Shown here piece after piece: positions 13,621 through 22,244 of a stretch of DNA of 23,661 bases (within the stretch, counting starts at the first letter, position 1; each line of letters begins with the position of its first letter). Under the pieces are notes generated by a model. That model did not search any database. It had not been told where the DNA came from and worked only from the letters and a program-made list of their open reading frames with translations. This DNA comes from CAYYNP01 sp964472545 (GTDB lineage Bacteria; Planctomycetota; Planctomycetia; Pirellulales; Thermoguttaceae), in the NCBI GenBank assembly GCA_964472545.1, contig CAYYNP010000150.1, positions 1 through 23,661 of the forward strand, in the 5' to 3' direction. The translations under genes and the position numbers were made by a program.

Positions 13621-16152
13621 CTAGATCGACCGCAGACCTTGCTCGATCGCATCGGCACATGGATCGCGCATGGGCTCGGCGTCTTCTCCGGCTTTGGCGG
13701 GCTTGAAGGTCTCTCTACCGGCGATGACTTTGGAGAGACTCTCCAGCCACGTACGCTTCTCATCGGGTTCCTGCAGAGAGTCTCCGGCCGCCTTTATCTT
13801 GGCAGCTAACGCGCGGCAGTCGTCGATAGTGCGTTCGCCCGCCACTGACTCTTCCAGCTCCCCGGCCACGCGTTCGAGAAGAGACCTGACCGAATCGGAT
13901 TCCGGCGGCATTTGCTGACCGGACAGCCCGGCGAGCAACGGCAGCGCGGGATGGGTGGCAATGCGGCACCTGTGGTCGAAGTACTTCTCGTGTCCCTGGC
14001 CCCGTTTCCACAACTCCAGGGCCCATTGCCGACGCTGCCCTCCGTCCTCGATACGGTCCGCCGTGGCCTTGATCGTATCGGCCATCGTTTTGCAGGCTGC
14101 GTCGATCCCGGGTGAGGCCTTTGCTTGTACGGCGCTCAAGTGGTTGGCGAAATCATGCCCCGTGCGAGACAACAGCGCTGGCAAGCCGTCGAGCGCGATG
14201 CGATAGCTCACCAGCGCCGACGGCATGCCACACTTCTCTTCTTCTAAGAACGCCAAGATCTCACCGGCGGACTCCTTGTCCTCCGGGACGGGCAGCCTGG
14301 CGATCATGGCGAACATCTTGTTTTTCACGGTCGTGTTGTAGAGCCCCTCGGTTGGGCAGCCCGGCTTGTCCTCGGCAGACTTCAGCGCCGCTACAAAACC
14401 TTTCCAAAACCGCATCTGCTCCAGCGGCGTGGCTGCCGTGTCCTGGGCCGCGTCAACTAGGAGGAAGCTGTAGGGGTTCAAGGCGAGGCCGCCCTCCAGA
14501 AGTTTCAGGCCGTGCGTCCGACGCTGGGCCTCCGGCAGCAGACGGAAGGCGGCATGGGTCATTGCGCCGTCGAGGTAGGATTGCAGGCCGTAGTTCACTC
14601 CCCACGCCAGGCTCTGGTGGTAGACCATCGGTTTGCGGTTATGAAACGAAATCTCATAGCCGTTTCTTCTGCCGGTCCGCCTGAACGCATCTGCGAAGGG
14701 CCAAGGCGTGAAAGGCCCCGTCTTCTCGTCGCCCCCGGTAGCGTACTGGCCGCCTTGGCAACGATAGGTCTTGCTCTGGGGATCGTACCGGAAGGCAACC
14801 ATCGCGCAGTGGCCCGGCTGGGTGGCTTGCGAGGCGGGAATGCCGAGCGTGTTGTGGGAGCGTGACGAGATCGCGCCCATCGTGCCGCACACGCCTCCGT
14901 CCTTCAGCATCATCTGGATCGTGGCGTAGGTGAACGGGTGCGGCTTCAGACGCCGCGCCGACTGCATGGCATGCTGTTGGGCTATGCCGCCGATGTACTC
15001 GCCGTACATTTTGAACTCCCCCCGGTCGCAGAACGCCACCCAGCGCTCCTCACGTTCGCGCAGGGGCTGGTTGTTCGCCGCGAGCATCGTCAACAGCGGC
15101 CACGGCGCGGTCAACGGAAAACGCGGCCACTTGCGCTCTGCCTTCAGTTCCGGCGGGAACTCGTATTCGTAGTTGCGGATCAGATACAAACACCGTTCGG
15201 CCGGCGAAGGGAACGGATCGCGCTTGGCCGGCAACAATCCCTTGGCCTCATAGGCCTTGCGGAACATGAGGTACGCGTCGTTGATCTTCCTGTACTGCTC
15301 GCCGCGGACCATGTCTCGGCTGTTCCAGTGGACGATCCGCTCGCCACAGTCGATCTCGACATCGTGTCCCTTGGATTTCATATAGGCATTGAACTGTTCC
15401 TGGAGCCGCCTGCTGGCCAGTACATCGGCGGCGTAGAGTGTGCGTGGACGCTTCTCGGTGATCGGGACCTTCTTTGGCGATTGCTTCTTGGCGGCTGGAA
15501 TCGCAACGCCGCGGTCGTCGTACTTCAGTTCCGGCGGCACGTCCTTGTGTTCCACCACGACCTCTTCCTCGATCGTGTTCTCGTTGAGGAAGTTGATGAT
15601 GTGGTCGTTCAGGTCGAGTTCACGGTCGGGGTCCTTGGTGTCGACCGGTTTGCGCGGATCGCCGGGGATGACGAGTTTCATCGGTTCGCGCGGCGTGACG
15701 TCGGCTTCCATGCCCTCTTTGGCGCTCACGATGGCCGCCGCCAATGCCAATTGACGGTACTTTTCAAACTTGGCCTTGCCGACGTCCAAACGCAACGAGT
15801 AGAGCCACAACAACACGTCCTTCGGAGTGTGGTGAGCACCGTAGACGCCGGCTGCCACTGCCGGGTCCGAATCGATCCACGCCAGGAAGTCTTTCGGTAC
15901 GGATTTCCCCTCCGTTTTCAGACCTGCAAGCGTCTGCTGCTTGGCACAGGCAAGATACGCCTTGCGCAGTTTCGGGGTGAATGCGTAATCCTCGGCCGCA
16001 CACACACGCAGCAATCTTCCCTTGGCAGCGTCAACCTGCTGTGAATCCGCCGGCGAGTCGGCGGCGCCGACGGACGTCAGCAGGCCACATATCGCCACGC
16101 AGATCGATACGGCTTGGGTGTACATGGCGTTGCGACGGTCATTCATCGACAT
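13621..16152 (-). CDS. Large secreted protein with transglutaminase-like Cys/His motif
   Basis: An 843-residue exported protein with a Sec signal (hydrophobic AVSICVAICGLLTSVGA, cut near residue 31). I do not recognise a full-length family. The segment around residues 415-460 (DGGVCGTMGAISSRSHNTLGIPASQATQPGHCAMVAFRYDP) resembles the core of transglutaminase-like cysteine proteins: Cys422 before a helix, LGIPA, then His448 in PGHC. An acidic partner may be the Asp of RYDP, but this is not certain. The N-terminal part is Lys/Glu-rich and holds a charged linker (about 180-260). The C-terminal 300 residues look helical, with repeated Ala/Leu/Lys patterns. Such proteins may cleave, crosslink or only bind peptides. 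GGAG at 16163-16160 sets the start at 16152; an in-frame start at 16203 lies in the proposed promoter. It converges with the dioxygenase gene. Confidence 0.7.
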   Translation of the reverse strand: MSMNDRRNAMYTQAVSICVAICGLLTSVGAADSPADSQQVDAAKGRLLRVCAAEDYAFTPKLRKAYLACAKQQTLAGLKTEGKSVPKDFLAWIDSDPAVAAGVYGAHHTPKDVLLWLYSLRLDVGKAKFEKYRQLALAAAIVSAKEGMEADVTPREPMKLVIPGDPRKPVDTKDPDRELDLNDHIINFLNENTIEEEVVVEHKDVPPELKYDDRGVAIPAAKKQSPKKVPITEKRPRTLYAADVLASRRLQEQFNAYMKSKGHDVEIDCGERIVHWNSRDMVRGEQYRKINDAYLMFRKAYEAKGLLPAKRDPFPSPAERCLYLIRNYEYEFPPELKAERKWPRFPLTAPWPLLTMLAANNQPLREREERWVAFCDRGEFKMYGEYIGGIAQQHAMQSARRLKPHPFTYATIQMMLKDGGVCGTMGAISSRSHNTLGIPASQATQPGHCAMVAFRYDPQSKTYRCQGGQYATGGDEKTGPFTPWPFADAFRRTGRRNGYEISFHNRKPMVYHQSLAWGVNYGLQSYLDGAMTHAAFRLLPEAQRRTHGLKLLEGGLALNPYSFLLVDAAQDTAATPLEQMRFWKGFVAALKSAEDKPGCPTEGLYNTTVKNKMFAMIARLPVPEDKESAGEILAFLEEEKCGMPSALVSYRIALDGLPALLSRTGHDFANHLSAVQAKASPGIDAACKTMADTIKATADRIEDGGQRRQWALELWKRGQGHEKYFDHRCRIATHPALPLLAGLSGQQMPPESDSVRSLLERVAGELEESVAGERTIDDCRALAAKIKAAGDSLQEPDEKRTWLESLSKVIAGRETFKPAKAGEDAEPMRDPCADAIEQGLRSI

Positions 16153-16190
16153 GGGACAACTCCGTTGTTCGTTGTTGTGGCTCGATCTTA

Positions 16191-16219
16191 ATCTTAGCGG
16201 CAAACTTTGACGCGGTCGA
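16191..16219 (-). promoter_or_regulatory. Candidate promoter of the transglutaminase-like gene
   Basis: On the minus strand, TCGACC (16219-16214) and TAAGAT (16196-16191) are 17 bp apart, each with 4 of 6 consensus positions. A second TAAGAT follows directly. The leader would be about 30 nt. Confidence 0.3.
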
Positions 16220-16322
16220 TGTCCCCGGAGGGATTTTCAGGCTGGTCGCCGAACTCACGTTTGCAGGCGACAGAACGTACGACGACGGAAGTTCCCGATG
16301 CCCGGCCAAGCTGCTCTCGGAT

Positions 16323-16378
16323 GACCGGCCGACGTGCACAAGCCGACCGGCCGACGTGCACAAGCCGACCGGCCGACG
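16323..16378. repeat. 22-bp tandem repeat, about 2.5 copies
   Basis: Two identical 22-bp units (16323-16344 and 16345-16366) begin with GACCGGCCGACG and continue TGCACAAGCC. A partial third copy keeps the first 12 bases (16367-16378). The unit is close to two turns of B-DNA, so copies lie on nearly the same face, and each contains the palindromes CCGG/GGCC and GTGCAC. These properties suit an operator array for a DNA-binding protein, though this is inference. Confidence 0.9.
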
Positions 16379-16408
16379 AGCCAACCGTTCCGCACATACG
16401 GGAAACAG

Positions 16409-16436
16409 TTGCAGCGCTGGAAAGGTCTGCTACATT
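16409..16436 (+). promoter_or_regulatory. Candidate promoter of the propeller trio
   Basis: TTGCAG (16409-16414) and TACATT (16431-16436) are separated by 16 bp, 30 bp downstream of the 22-bp repeat. The leader would be about 80 nt and includes the two hairpins at 16445-16478. The match is modest. Confidence 0.3.
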
Positions 16437-16444
16437 CAGGCTTG

Positions 16445-16478
16445 TGCCGTTGCGGCAGGTTGTCTGGCGTGTGCCAGA
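16445..16478 (+). other. Two adjacent small hairpins in the leader of the propeller trio
   Basis: TGCCG (16445-16449) pairs with CGGCA (16453-16457), and TCTGGC (16463-16468) pairs with GCCAGA (16473-16478) around a GTGT loop. Together they may fold the leader RNA. There is no match to a riboswitch class that I know. Confidence 0.25.
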
Positions 16479-16522
16479 GCCTAGACGGCCACGCTGCCCC
16501 AATTCAGCAGAAAGACGGCGCG

Positions 16523-18205
16523 ATGAAACGGTCGCTTAGAGTAATCGTAATCCTGAACGCGGCAGCGTACGGTACGGCCGGCGCGATGGCGGCCGATCTT
16601 CCTGCCCATACGCAACTTGTAGACGAGGTCAAAGAACCCCCGCCAACCGCCAAAGACGGTGGAGCCTCGTCAGACGTTGAGGGGTTGGTGCCGGTGGGTT
16701 TGCACAAGCAGTTGTTTGTCGACGACTACATCGTGGCGCAGAAGGACCATGTGACTCGCGAGGTAGGGCGGGCCCGGAAGCTCGGCGTTGTGCTCAAGCC
16801 GACCTTGCCGACCGATTTTCAGTCGGGCGAGGTCCACGACGGCCCGGACGGCGGCCCGGGCTACGAATTCGGTGAATCGGCCTTCTGCTGGTTCATTTCG
16901 CCACACTGGGATCCCAGCAGGAAGATGTTCCGATTGTGGTACATGGCCAGCAAACGCCCGGGTTCGCATCTGGCCTATGCCGAATCGAAGGACGGGATCC
17001 ACTGGCACAAGCCGCTGATCTCCAAGGACGGAAAGAGCAACCTTGTGACTTGGAACTCACCGGTGCCCATCCTGCGACGCAACGAGTCGATCGACCTGCT
17101 CGACATGGGGCTCGACGGAGTCACCGTCTACATCGATCCGCGCTTGCCGTTCGGTTCGCCCGAGAAATACAAAGTCGCGTTTTTTCCCAACTACGGCGGC
17201 AGCGACTGCCGCACGCGTCTGGGCTATTCGGCCGACGGGATCCACTGGGATTTCTACAACAAGGGCATGCCGGTGACCGGCCGGGCGGCCGACTTCAGCA
17301 ATCAGATCCTCTGGGACCCGATCCGCAAACGCTATCTGCTGCTCTGTCGTCAAGACTTCGCAGCCGGTGGCGGCGTCGGCGAACTGCGCGGCGTTCGAAT
17401 CATGGAACACGAGAAGGACAACGATCTGAAGAACCACCCCACGGCCTGGAAGACACTGACCACGTTTGCGCTGAACGATCCGGACAAGAGCGTGGTCCCG
17501 GGCACGCAGGTGCCGGTCTACCAGATTCACACCTTTCCGCTGTGGTATTACGAGCGCGTGTTCTTCGCCATGGTCGACGTGTTGGCGGCAACCAACCGGC
17601 CCGTGGACGCCGGCCGACAGAATTACCACAAGCGTCATGAAAAGGGCGTGTGGGAGTTCTATATGGCGCCGTCGCGCGATGCGGTCCACTTCGATTTTGC
17701 CGCGGCGGCCTATCCTCGCAAGGCCTTGATCCCCCGCGGCCCGGACGGGAGCTTCGACAAGGATTGCGTGCGCCCGCCGATGAACATCGTCACGCACGAC
17801 GACGAGCACTGGCTCTACTATCTGGCGACCAACGAACGCTGGGGGGCTCGAAAGTGGGACGCCCGAGTCGGCCTGGCCAAACTGCGGCTCGACGGGTTCT
17901 TCTATCTCGAAGCCAAGGGCGTGCCGGGCACGGTCGTGACCAGGCCGTTTCGGCTCGAAGGCCGCACACTGCAAGTGAACGTCGCCGCGGCGGGCGGGGC
18001 GCTGAAGGTCGAACTGCTCGATGCCGCCGGGAAACCGATTCCCGGGTTTTCGGGCGACGCCGCCAACACCCAACCCGGGTGTGACGAGTTGCGTCTGGAG
18101 CCGCAATGGAAGAACCACGCGGACCTTGCCTCGTTGAAAGGTCGAACGATACGACTGAAGTTCACCATGGACAACGCCAGGCTGTATGCGTTTCAAGTCA
18201 GGTAG
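16523..18205 (+). CDS. Secreted glycosidase-like beta-propeller protein, paralog 1
   Basis: A 560-residue protein with a Sec signal (cut near AMA at about residue 23). It looks like a five-bladed propeller of the GH32/GH43 kind but lacks the classical GH32 WMNDPNG motif. Landmarks are KQLFVDDYIVA (about 60-70), FRLWYMASK, AYAESKDGIHWHKP, GYSADGIHWDFY and WDPIRKRYLLLCRQD. A C-terminal beta-sandwich follows (TVVTRPFRLEGRTLQVNV to LKGRTIRLKFTMDNARLYAFQV). The DGIHW tryptophan motif repeats once per blade and is the family signature. The conserved Asp pair in VDDY could be catalytic. Such proteins are abundant in planctomycetes and mostly unassigned. The start codon has only a weak ribosome binding site (agaaag). 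It is first of three tandem paralogs, 31 bp before the next. Confidence 0.75.
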   Translation: MKRSLRVIVILNAAAYGTAGAMAADLPAHTQLVDEVKEPPPTAKDGGASSDVEGLVPVGLHKQLFVDDYIVAQKDHVTREVGRARKLGVVLKPTLPTDFQSGEVHDGPDGGPGYEFGESAFCWFISPHWDPSRKMFRLWYMASKRPGSHLAYAESKDGIHWHKPLISKDGKSNLVTWNSPVPILRRNESIDLLDMGLDGVTVYIDPRLPFGSPEKYKVAFFPNYGGSDCRTRLGYSADGIHWDFYNKGMPVTGRAADFSNQILWDPIRKRYLLLCRQDFAAGGGVGELRGVRIMEHEKDNDLKNHPTAWKTLTTFALNDPDKSVVPGTQVPVYQIHTFPLWYYERVFFAMVDVLAATNRPVDAGRQNYHKRHEKGVWEFYMAPSRDAVHFDFAAAAYPRKALIPRGPDGSFDKDCVRPPMNIVTHDDEHWLYYLATNERWGARKWDARVGLAKLRLDGFFYLEAKGVPGTVVTRPFRLEGRTLQVNVAAAGGALKVELLDAAGKPIPGFSGDAANTQPGCDELRLEPQWKNHADLASLKGRTIRLKFTMDNARLYAFQVR

Positions 18206-18236
18206 GCCGGCCGTCCCGTCAAGGAGCATCGGAATC

Positions 18237-20033
18237 ATGTTGCGTCGAAACCGAACCGTCATTGGACACTCCACGATCACGTCGATCGTCATCGTGACCG
18301 TCACCACGTTCCTGGCCGGCAGCGCCGTGGCGGGCGAAACCCTGTACAACGGCATCGAACTGCCCGATCGGTGGCCGCCGCGGCGGGATCAGCTCAAACG
18401 CGAGCCGATGCCGGTGCCGTATCTGAAGAACCCGCCGAGGGTGATTCCGATCGACGTGGGGCGGCAGCTTCTGGTCGATGAGTTTCTGATCGAGCAAAGC
18501 AACCTGAAGCGAACGTTCCACCGGCCGACGTTGCACGACGTCAATCCGGTTCTCAAGGCCGACCAACCGTGGGAAACCTCCGGAGAGTCGTACTTCGTGG
18601 CCCCGTTTCAGGGCCGCGTGTTGTACGATCCGCACGATCGGCTCTTCAAGATGTGGTATCTTCACAGCACCAAGGGAGACTACTACTGCGATTCCTATGG
18701 CTATGCAACCTCGAAAGACGGCATCCGTTGGCAGAAGCCGGTCTTCGCCGAGTCTGGGCGGCCGGATGCGGCGACCGTCTCGCCGAAGAAAGGCACCAAT
18801 CTGGCGATCCAAGGGCGCCGGACGTGCTGCAACGCCGTGGTGCTGGACCACAACGCCAAGTCGCCCGACGAGCGTTTCATGATGTTCAGCTCGGATTGGA
18901 TCGACGGTTCGTGGCACTGCGTCTATCGCACCAGCGGCGACGGCATCCACTGGAGCGCCCCGTTAGTAGAGCGGCCCGTCTGGGGAGACTACGTGCAAGC
19001 GTTCTACAATCCGTTTCGCCGCGTGTGGGTCTATCCGGCGCGCATCCACGGCGGCGACGTCGGACGGTGTCGGGCCTACATGGAAAACGCCGATCTGCGC
19101 ACGCTGGCCGAGAGCGTTCCCCGCAACCACGGGATGAGCGTGGAAAGCAGTTCCGTCTATTGGGTCGGTGCCGACGACCTCGACCCGCGTCATCCGGACC
19201 CGAGATTCGCGAGCATCAAGCCGCAACTCTACAGTCTTTCCGTCGCGCCGTACGAAAGCCTGATGTTGGGCCTTTTCGCGATCTGGACGGGCCCCGACAA
19301 CGCCACCGTGGCCAGAGAGGGCCTTCAAAAACACAACCGCATTCTGACCGGATTCAGCCGCGATGGCTTCCATTGGGATCGCCCCGATCGAGAACCGCTA
19401 ATCGGCCCGACGTGGAAGAAGGGCACGTGGAACTATGGCAACGTGCAGCCGGTGGGCGGATGCTGTCTGGTCGTCGGCGAGAAGCTCTACGTCTACTTCT
19501 CCGCACGCATCGAAGACACCACCGGCATGCACGGCAACGCCACCACGGGATTGGCGACGTTGCGCCGCGATGGTTTCGCTTCCTTGGACGCGGGCGACCG
19601 GGTCGGGTCAATGACTACGCGGCCGATCACGTTCAAGGGTAGGCACCTGTTTGTGAACGTGGATTGCCCCCAGGGGGAACTGAAGGCCGAGGCGCTCGAT
19701 CGCGACGGCAACGTGATCGAGCCGTTTACGGCGGCGAACTGCGAGGCCCTTGTGTGCGACGAAACCGCGGTGGCCGCGACCTGGGACGGAGCCGATGATC
19801 TGTCGGCGCTCTCCGGCCGGCCGGTGCGTTTCCGCTTCCACCTCACCAACGGGTCGCTTTACGCCTTCTGGGTCAGCCCCGACAAGTTCGGCGCCAGCCA
19901 CGGATACGTCGCGGCCGGCGGGCCGGGCTTTACAGGTCCCACCGACACGGTCGGTCTGGCCGCCACGAAAGCGGCCGGCGCCGACGCAGCCAAAGCCGTT
20001 AGGCAGAACGACACATCAGCAGACACGCACTGA
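18237..20033 (+). CDS. Secreted glycosidase-like beta-propeller protein, paralog 2
   Basis: A 598-residue exported protein with a long hydrophobic Sec signal (TSIVIVTVTTFLAGSAVAG, cut near residue 38). It shares the framework of the preceding gene: RQLLVDEFLIE (about 76-86), FKMWYLHST, GYATSKDGIRWQKP, YRTSGDGIHWSAP and GFSRDGFHWDRP. The C-terminal sandwich runs from MTTRPITFKGRHLFVNV to LSGRPVRFRFHLTNGSLYAFWV. It ends in an extra Ala/Gly/Thr-rich tail of about 45 residues, perhaps a spacer or a remnant of a lost domain. AAGGAG at 18221-18226 supports the ATG at 18237; an in-frame ATG at 18186 would overlap the previous gene. Its TGA overlaps a possible ATG of the next frame, but that gene has a better start at 20069. 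Function is predicted to be glycan hydrolysis or binding. Confidence 0.75.
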   Translation: MLRRNRTVIGHSTITSIVIVTVTTFLAGSAVAGETLYNGIELPDRWPPRRDQLKREPMPVPYLKNPPRVIPIDVGRQLLVDEFLIEQSNLKRTFHRPTLHDVNPVLKADQPWETSGESYFVAPFQGRVLYDPHDRLFKMWYLHSTKGDYYCDSYGYATSKDGIRWQKPVFAESGRPDAATVSPKKGTNLAIQGRRTCCNAVVLDHNAKSPDERFMMFSSDWIDGSWHCVYRTSGDGIHWSAPLVERPVWGDYVQAFYNPFRRVWVYPARIHGGDVGRCRAYMENADLRTLAESVPRNHGMSVESSSVYWVGADDLDPRHPDPRFASIKPQLYSLSVAPYESLMLGLFAIWTGPDNATVAREGLQKHNRILTGFSRDGFHWDRPDREPLIGPTWKKGTWNYGNVQPVGGCCLVVGEKLYVYFSARIEDTTGMHGNATTGLATLRRDGFASLDAGDRVGSMTTRPITFKGRHLFVNVDCPQGELKAEALDRDGNVIEPFTAANCEALVCDETAVAATWDGADDLSALSGRPVRFRFHLTNGSLYAFWVSPDKFGASHGYVAAGGPGFTGPTDTVGLAATKAAGADAAKAVRQNDTSADTH

Positions 20034-20068
20034 TGTCGTCATTTCACATTTTCAGCGAGGAGATCGCC

Positions 20069-22069
20069 ATGAAATCACACGTCAACCGGACCGCCAGGCG
20101 AACGGCCGCAGTCATCGCCGTTGCAGCCATGCTTGCGACGATGTTTACAGGCAGCGCCGTCGGGCAGCCCGGGCAAGCGCCGCCCGAGACAAAACAGGCC
20201 CCAAGCTACATCGACGATTTGGGCCACCCGAATCCGCGCGTTCGCGAGAAGGCCGCCGACATGCTGGCGATGATCGGCTTGGAGATCAAGGATGAGACGA
20301 CCCTGCTGTCCGCGGTGGCGCGGCTGGTCGCCCTGATGGACGACGCCGACGTGGAGGTCCGCGACGAATCGGCCGAGGCGTTGGGGGTCATCGGGTCGCG
20401 CGTCAAGGACGAGGTGGCCGTGCAATGGGCGATCTCTGCGTTGACCAGAACGCTCTCGGACAACAGCGGCGAAGTCCGCGAGGAAGCGGCCGAAGCGCTC
20501 GCGAGGATTGCATCGAGCATCAAGAACAAGGCGTTGCTGGAACCGGCCGTCGAGCCGCTCCGCAAGACGCTTGCCGGCAACGCTGCGGAAACGCGCGAGT
20601 TTGCTCGCAGTGCCCTGGAATCTCTCGGCAAGGCTGCGACGGCGGCCACCAAGACAATGACATTGTCTGCCAAAGACGCGCAGCGTGAGAGGTACCTCCT
20701 GCTCGATTCGCGAATCATCGAGTCGAAGGAGAACGTAGAGTTGACGGTCGGCGTCGTGCAGAAGGACGAGAACAACCCGCTGTTTCGAGAAGACAAGCCC
20801 TGGGAACCCCGTTTCGACAATCCCTACAGCAGTATCGTCTTCGACGAGGAAGAGAAGATCTACAAGTGCTGGTACAGCATCTTCACTCGATCCGGCGGGC
20901 GAGGCGATTTCCCCGGCGAGGGGTTGCCGTCGGAAAAACGCGCCCGGGTCGACTGGCGCGAGGGAGTCCGCGGCTTCGGACTCTGCTACGCCACGTCCAA
21001 GGACGGCATCCACTGGGAAAAGCCTGAGCTTGGCCTGATCGACTTCGGAGGCAGCAAGCAGAACAATATCGTGATCGAATACTCGCACGGCGTGGCGGTC
21101 ATCAAGGACCGGCACGAAACCGACCCGCAAAAGCTCTATAAGGCGATCCACCCGGAGCGAAACAACAGCGCCGTCTGGTTCTCGGCCGACGGCATTCATT
21201 GGAGCGAGAAGCTCAACGCCGGGTCGATCGACCACGGCGACACCAACCAGAGCGTGTGGTGGGATCCCGACGTCGGCAAGTACGTTCTGATCACGCGTCG
21301 CTGGGGCGGGGCCAACACCACCGGCCGCTACGGACGCAACGGGCACCGCCAGGTCGTCCGCAGCACGTCGGACGACTTCCTCAATTGGTCGAAGACGGAA
21401 CTGGTCACCGAGGGGCTCGACCTGCGGATGCAAATCCACGACATGCTCGTGGTCCGCCACGCCGGCGTTTACCTGGGCATGGTCGGCCTGTTCGACATCG
21501 AGGCCAGCCGGCAGTGGTGCGAGTTGGCCTGGAGCCCCGACAGCATCGAGTGGCACCGCATCCAACCCGGGGTGCCGCTGATCCCCAACGGCCCGGTGAT
21601 GGGCGATTACGACTGGGGCTGCATCTTCACCTCCACGCCGATGATCCGCAAGGACGGAATCCTCCTGTATTACGGCGCCAACGATGGCCGGTTCATGGCC
21701 TGGCGAAACGGCTTTCTCTGCCTGGCTCGCTTGCGGCCCGACGGTTTCGCGGGCTACGAACAAATCGCAGGCGGAAGCAATAAGACCGGGTCGCTGACAA
21801 CCCGGCCCATTTCGGTCGTTGCCGGGTCGCTGTGCATCAGTGCCGACGTGGCGCCCTCGGGCTACGTGAAGGTCACGGTTCTCGACGAGGACAACAACGC
21901 GGTGACTGAGGGCGAGTTGGTGACCACGACGGTTTCCGACGCCGAGGTGAAGTGGAAGGAGGGCTTCTCGCTCGACGAACTCAAGGGCAAGGAGGTCAAC
22001 CTACGATTCGAGCTGCGAGAATCGAAGATCTACTCGTTCAGCTTCTCAACCGACCGATCGGGCGAGTGA
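20069..22069 (+). CDS. HEAT-repeat / glycosidase-like beta-propeller fusion, paralog 3
   Basis: A 666-residue exported protein with a Sec signal (VIAVAAMLATMFTGSAVGQ, cut near residue 33). Residues about 37-195 are HEAT-like helical repeats: NPRVREKAADMLAMIG, DVEVRDESAEALGVIG, SGEVREEAAEALARIA and AETREFARSALESLG. From about 209 the propeller begins with YLLLDSRIIESKENVEL, which replaces the QLFVDD segment of the other two, then YKCWYSIFT, CYATSKDGIHWEKP, WFSADGIHWSEK and SPDSIEWHRI. The C-terminal sandwich runs from SLTTRPISVVAGSLCISADV to LKGKEVNLRFELRESKIYSFSF. The HEAT part probably mediates protein binding. GCGAGGAG at 20056-20062 supports this start; the upstream ATG at 20033 overlaps the previous stop codon and lacks such a site. 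It is the most diverged of the trio. Confidence 0.75.
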   Translation: MKSHVNRTARRTAAVIAVAAMLATMFTGSAVGQPGQAPPETKQAPSYIDDLGHPNPRVREKAADMLAMIGLEIKDETTLLSAVARLVALMDDADVEVRDESAEALGVIGSRVKDEVAVQWAISALTRTLSDNSGEVREEAAEALARIASSIKNKALLEPAVEPLRKTLAGNAAETREFARSALESLGKAATAATKTMTLSAKDAQRERYLLLDSRIIESKENVELTVGVVQKDENNPLFREDKPWEPRFDNPYSSIVFDEEEKIYKCWYSIFTRSGGRGDFPGEGLPSEKRARVDWREGVRGFGLCYATSKDGIHWEKPELGLIDFGGSKQNNIVIEYSHGVAVIKDRHETDPQKLYKAIHPERNNSAVWFSADGIHWSEKLNAGSIDHGDTNQSVWWDPDVGKYVLITRRWGGANTTGRYGRNGHRQVVRSTSDDFLNWSKTELVTEGLDLRMQIHDMLVVRHAGVYLGMVGLFDIEASRQWCELAWSPDSIEWHRIQPGVPLIPNGPVMGDYDWGCIFTSTPMIRKDGILLYYGANDGRFMAWRNGFLCLARLRPDGFAGYEQIAGGSNKTGSLTTRPISVVAGSLCISADVAPSGYVKVTVLDEDNNAVTEGELVTTTVSDAEVKWKEGFSLDELKGKEVNLRFELRESKIYSFSFSTDRSGE

Positions 22070-22113
22070 CGGTTGCTCCCCACTACTACCTCATTGCGGC
22101 TTATCTTGGCGGT

Positions 22114-22222
<109 letters not shown>

Positions 22223-22244
22223 CGAATTCAACTGCAATGAGGTA

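Larger units (their letters stand above)
16153..16522. other. Divergent intergenic region with a 22-bp repeat
   Basis: This 370-bp region separates the transglutaminase-like gene (minus) from the first propeller gene (plus). It contains a minus-strand promoter candidate near 16191-16219, a 22-bp tandem repeat at 16323-16378, a plus-strand promoter candidate at 16409-16436, and two small hairpins at 16445-16478. The plus-strand open frame from 16334 crosses the repeat and is rejected as an N-terminal extension because the signal peptide begins at 16523. Confidence 0.65.

Noticed and set aside
16209..16217. Minus-strand GACCGCGTC near the transglutaminase-like gene, matching part of a unit in array B
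   Set aside because: Only nine bases of a GC-rich motif in a single copy; chance is a sufficient explanation.
16334..16522. N-terminal extension of the first propeller gene to 16334
   Set aside because: It crosses the 22-bp repeat and lies before the signal peptide; its sequence is low in coding character.
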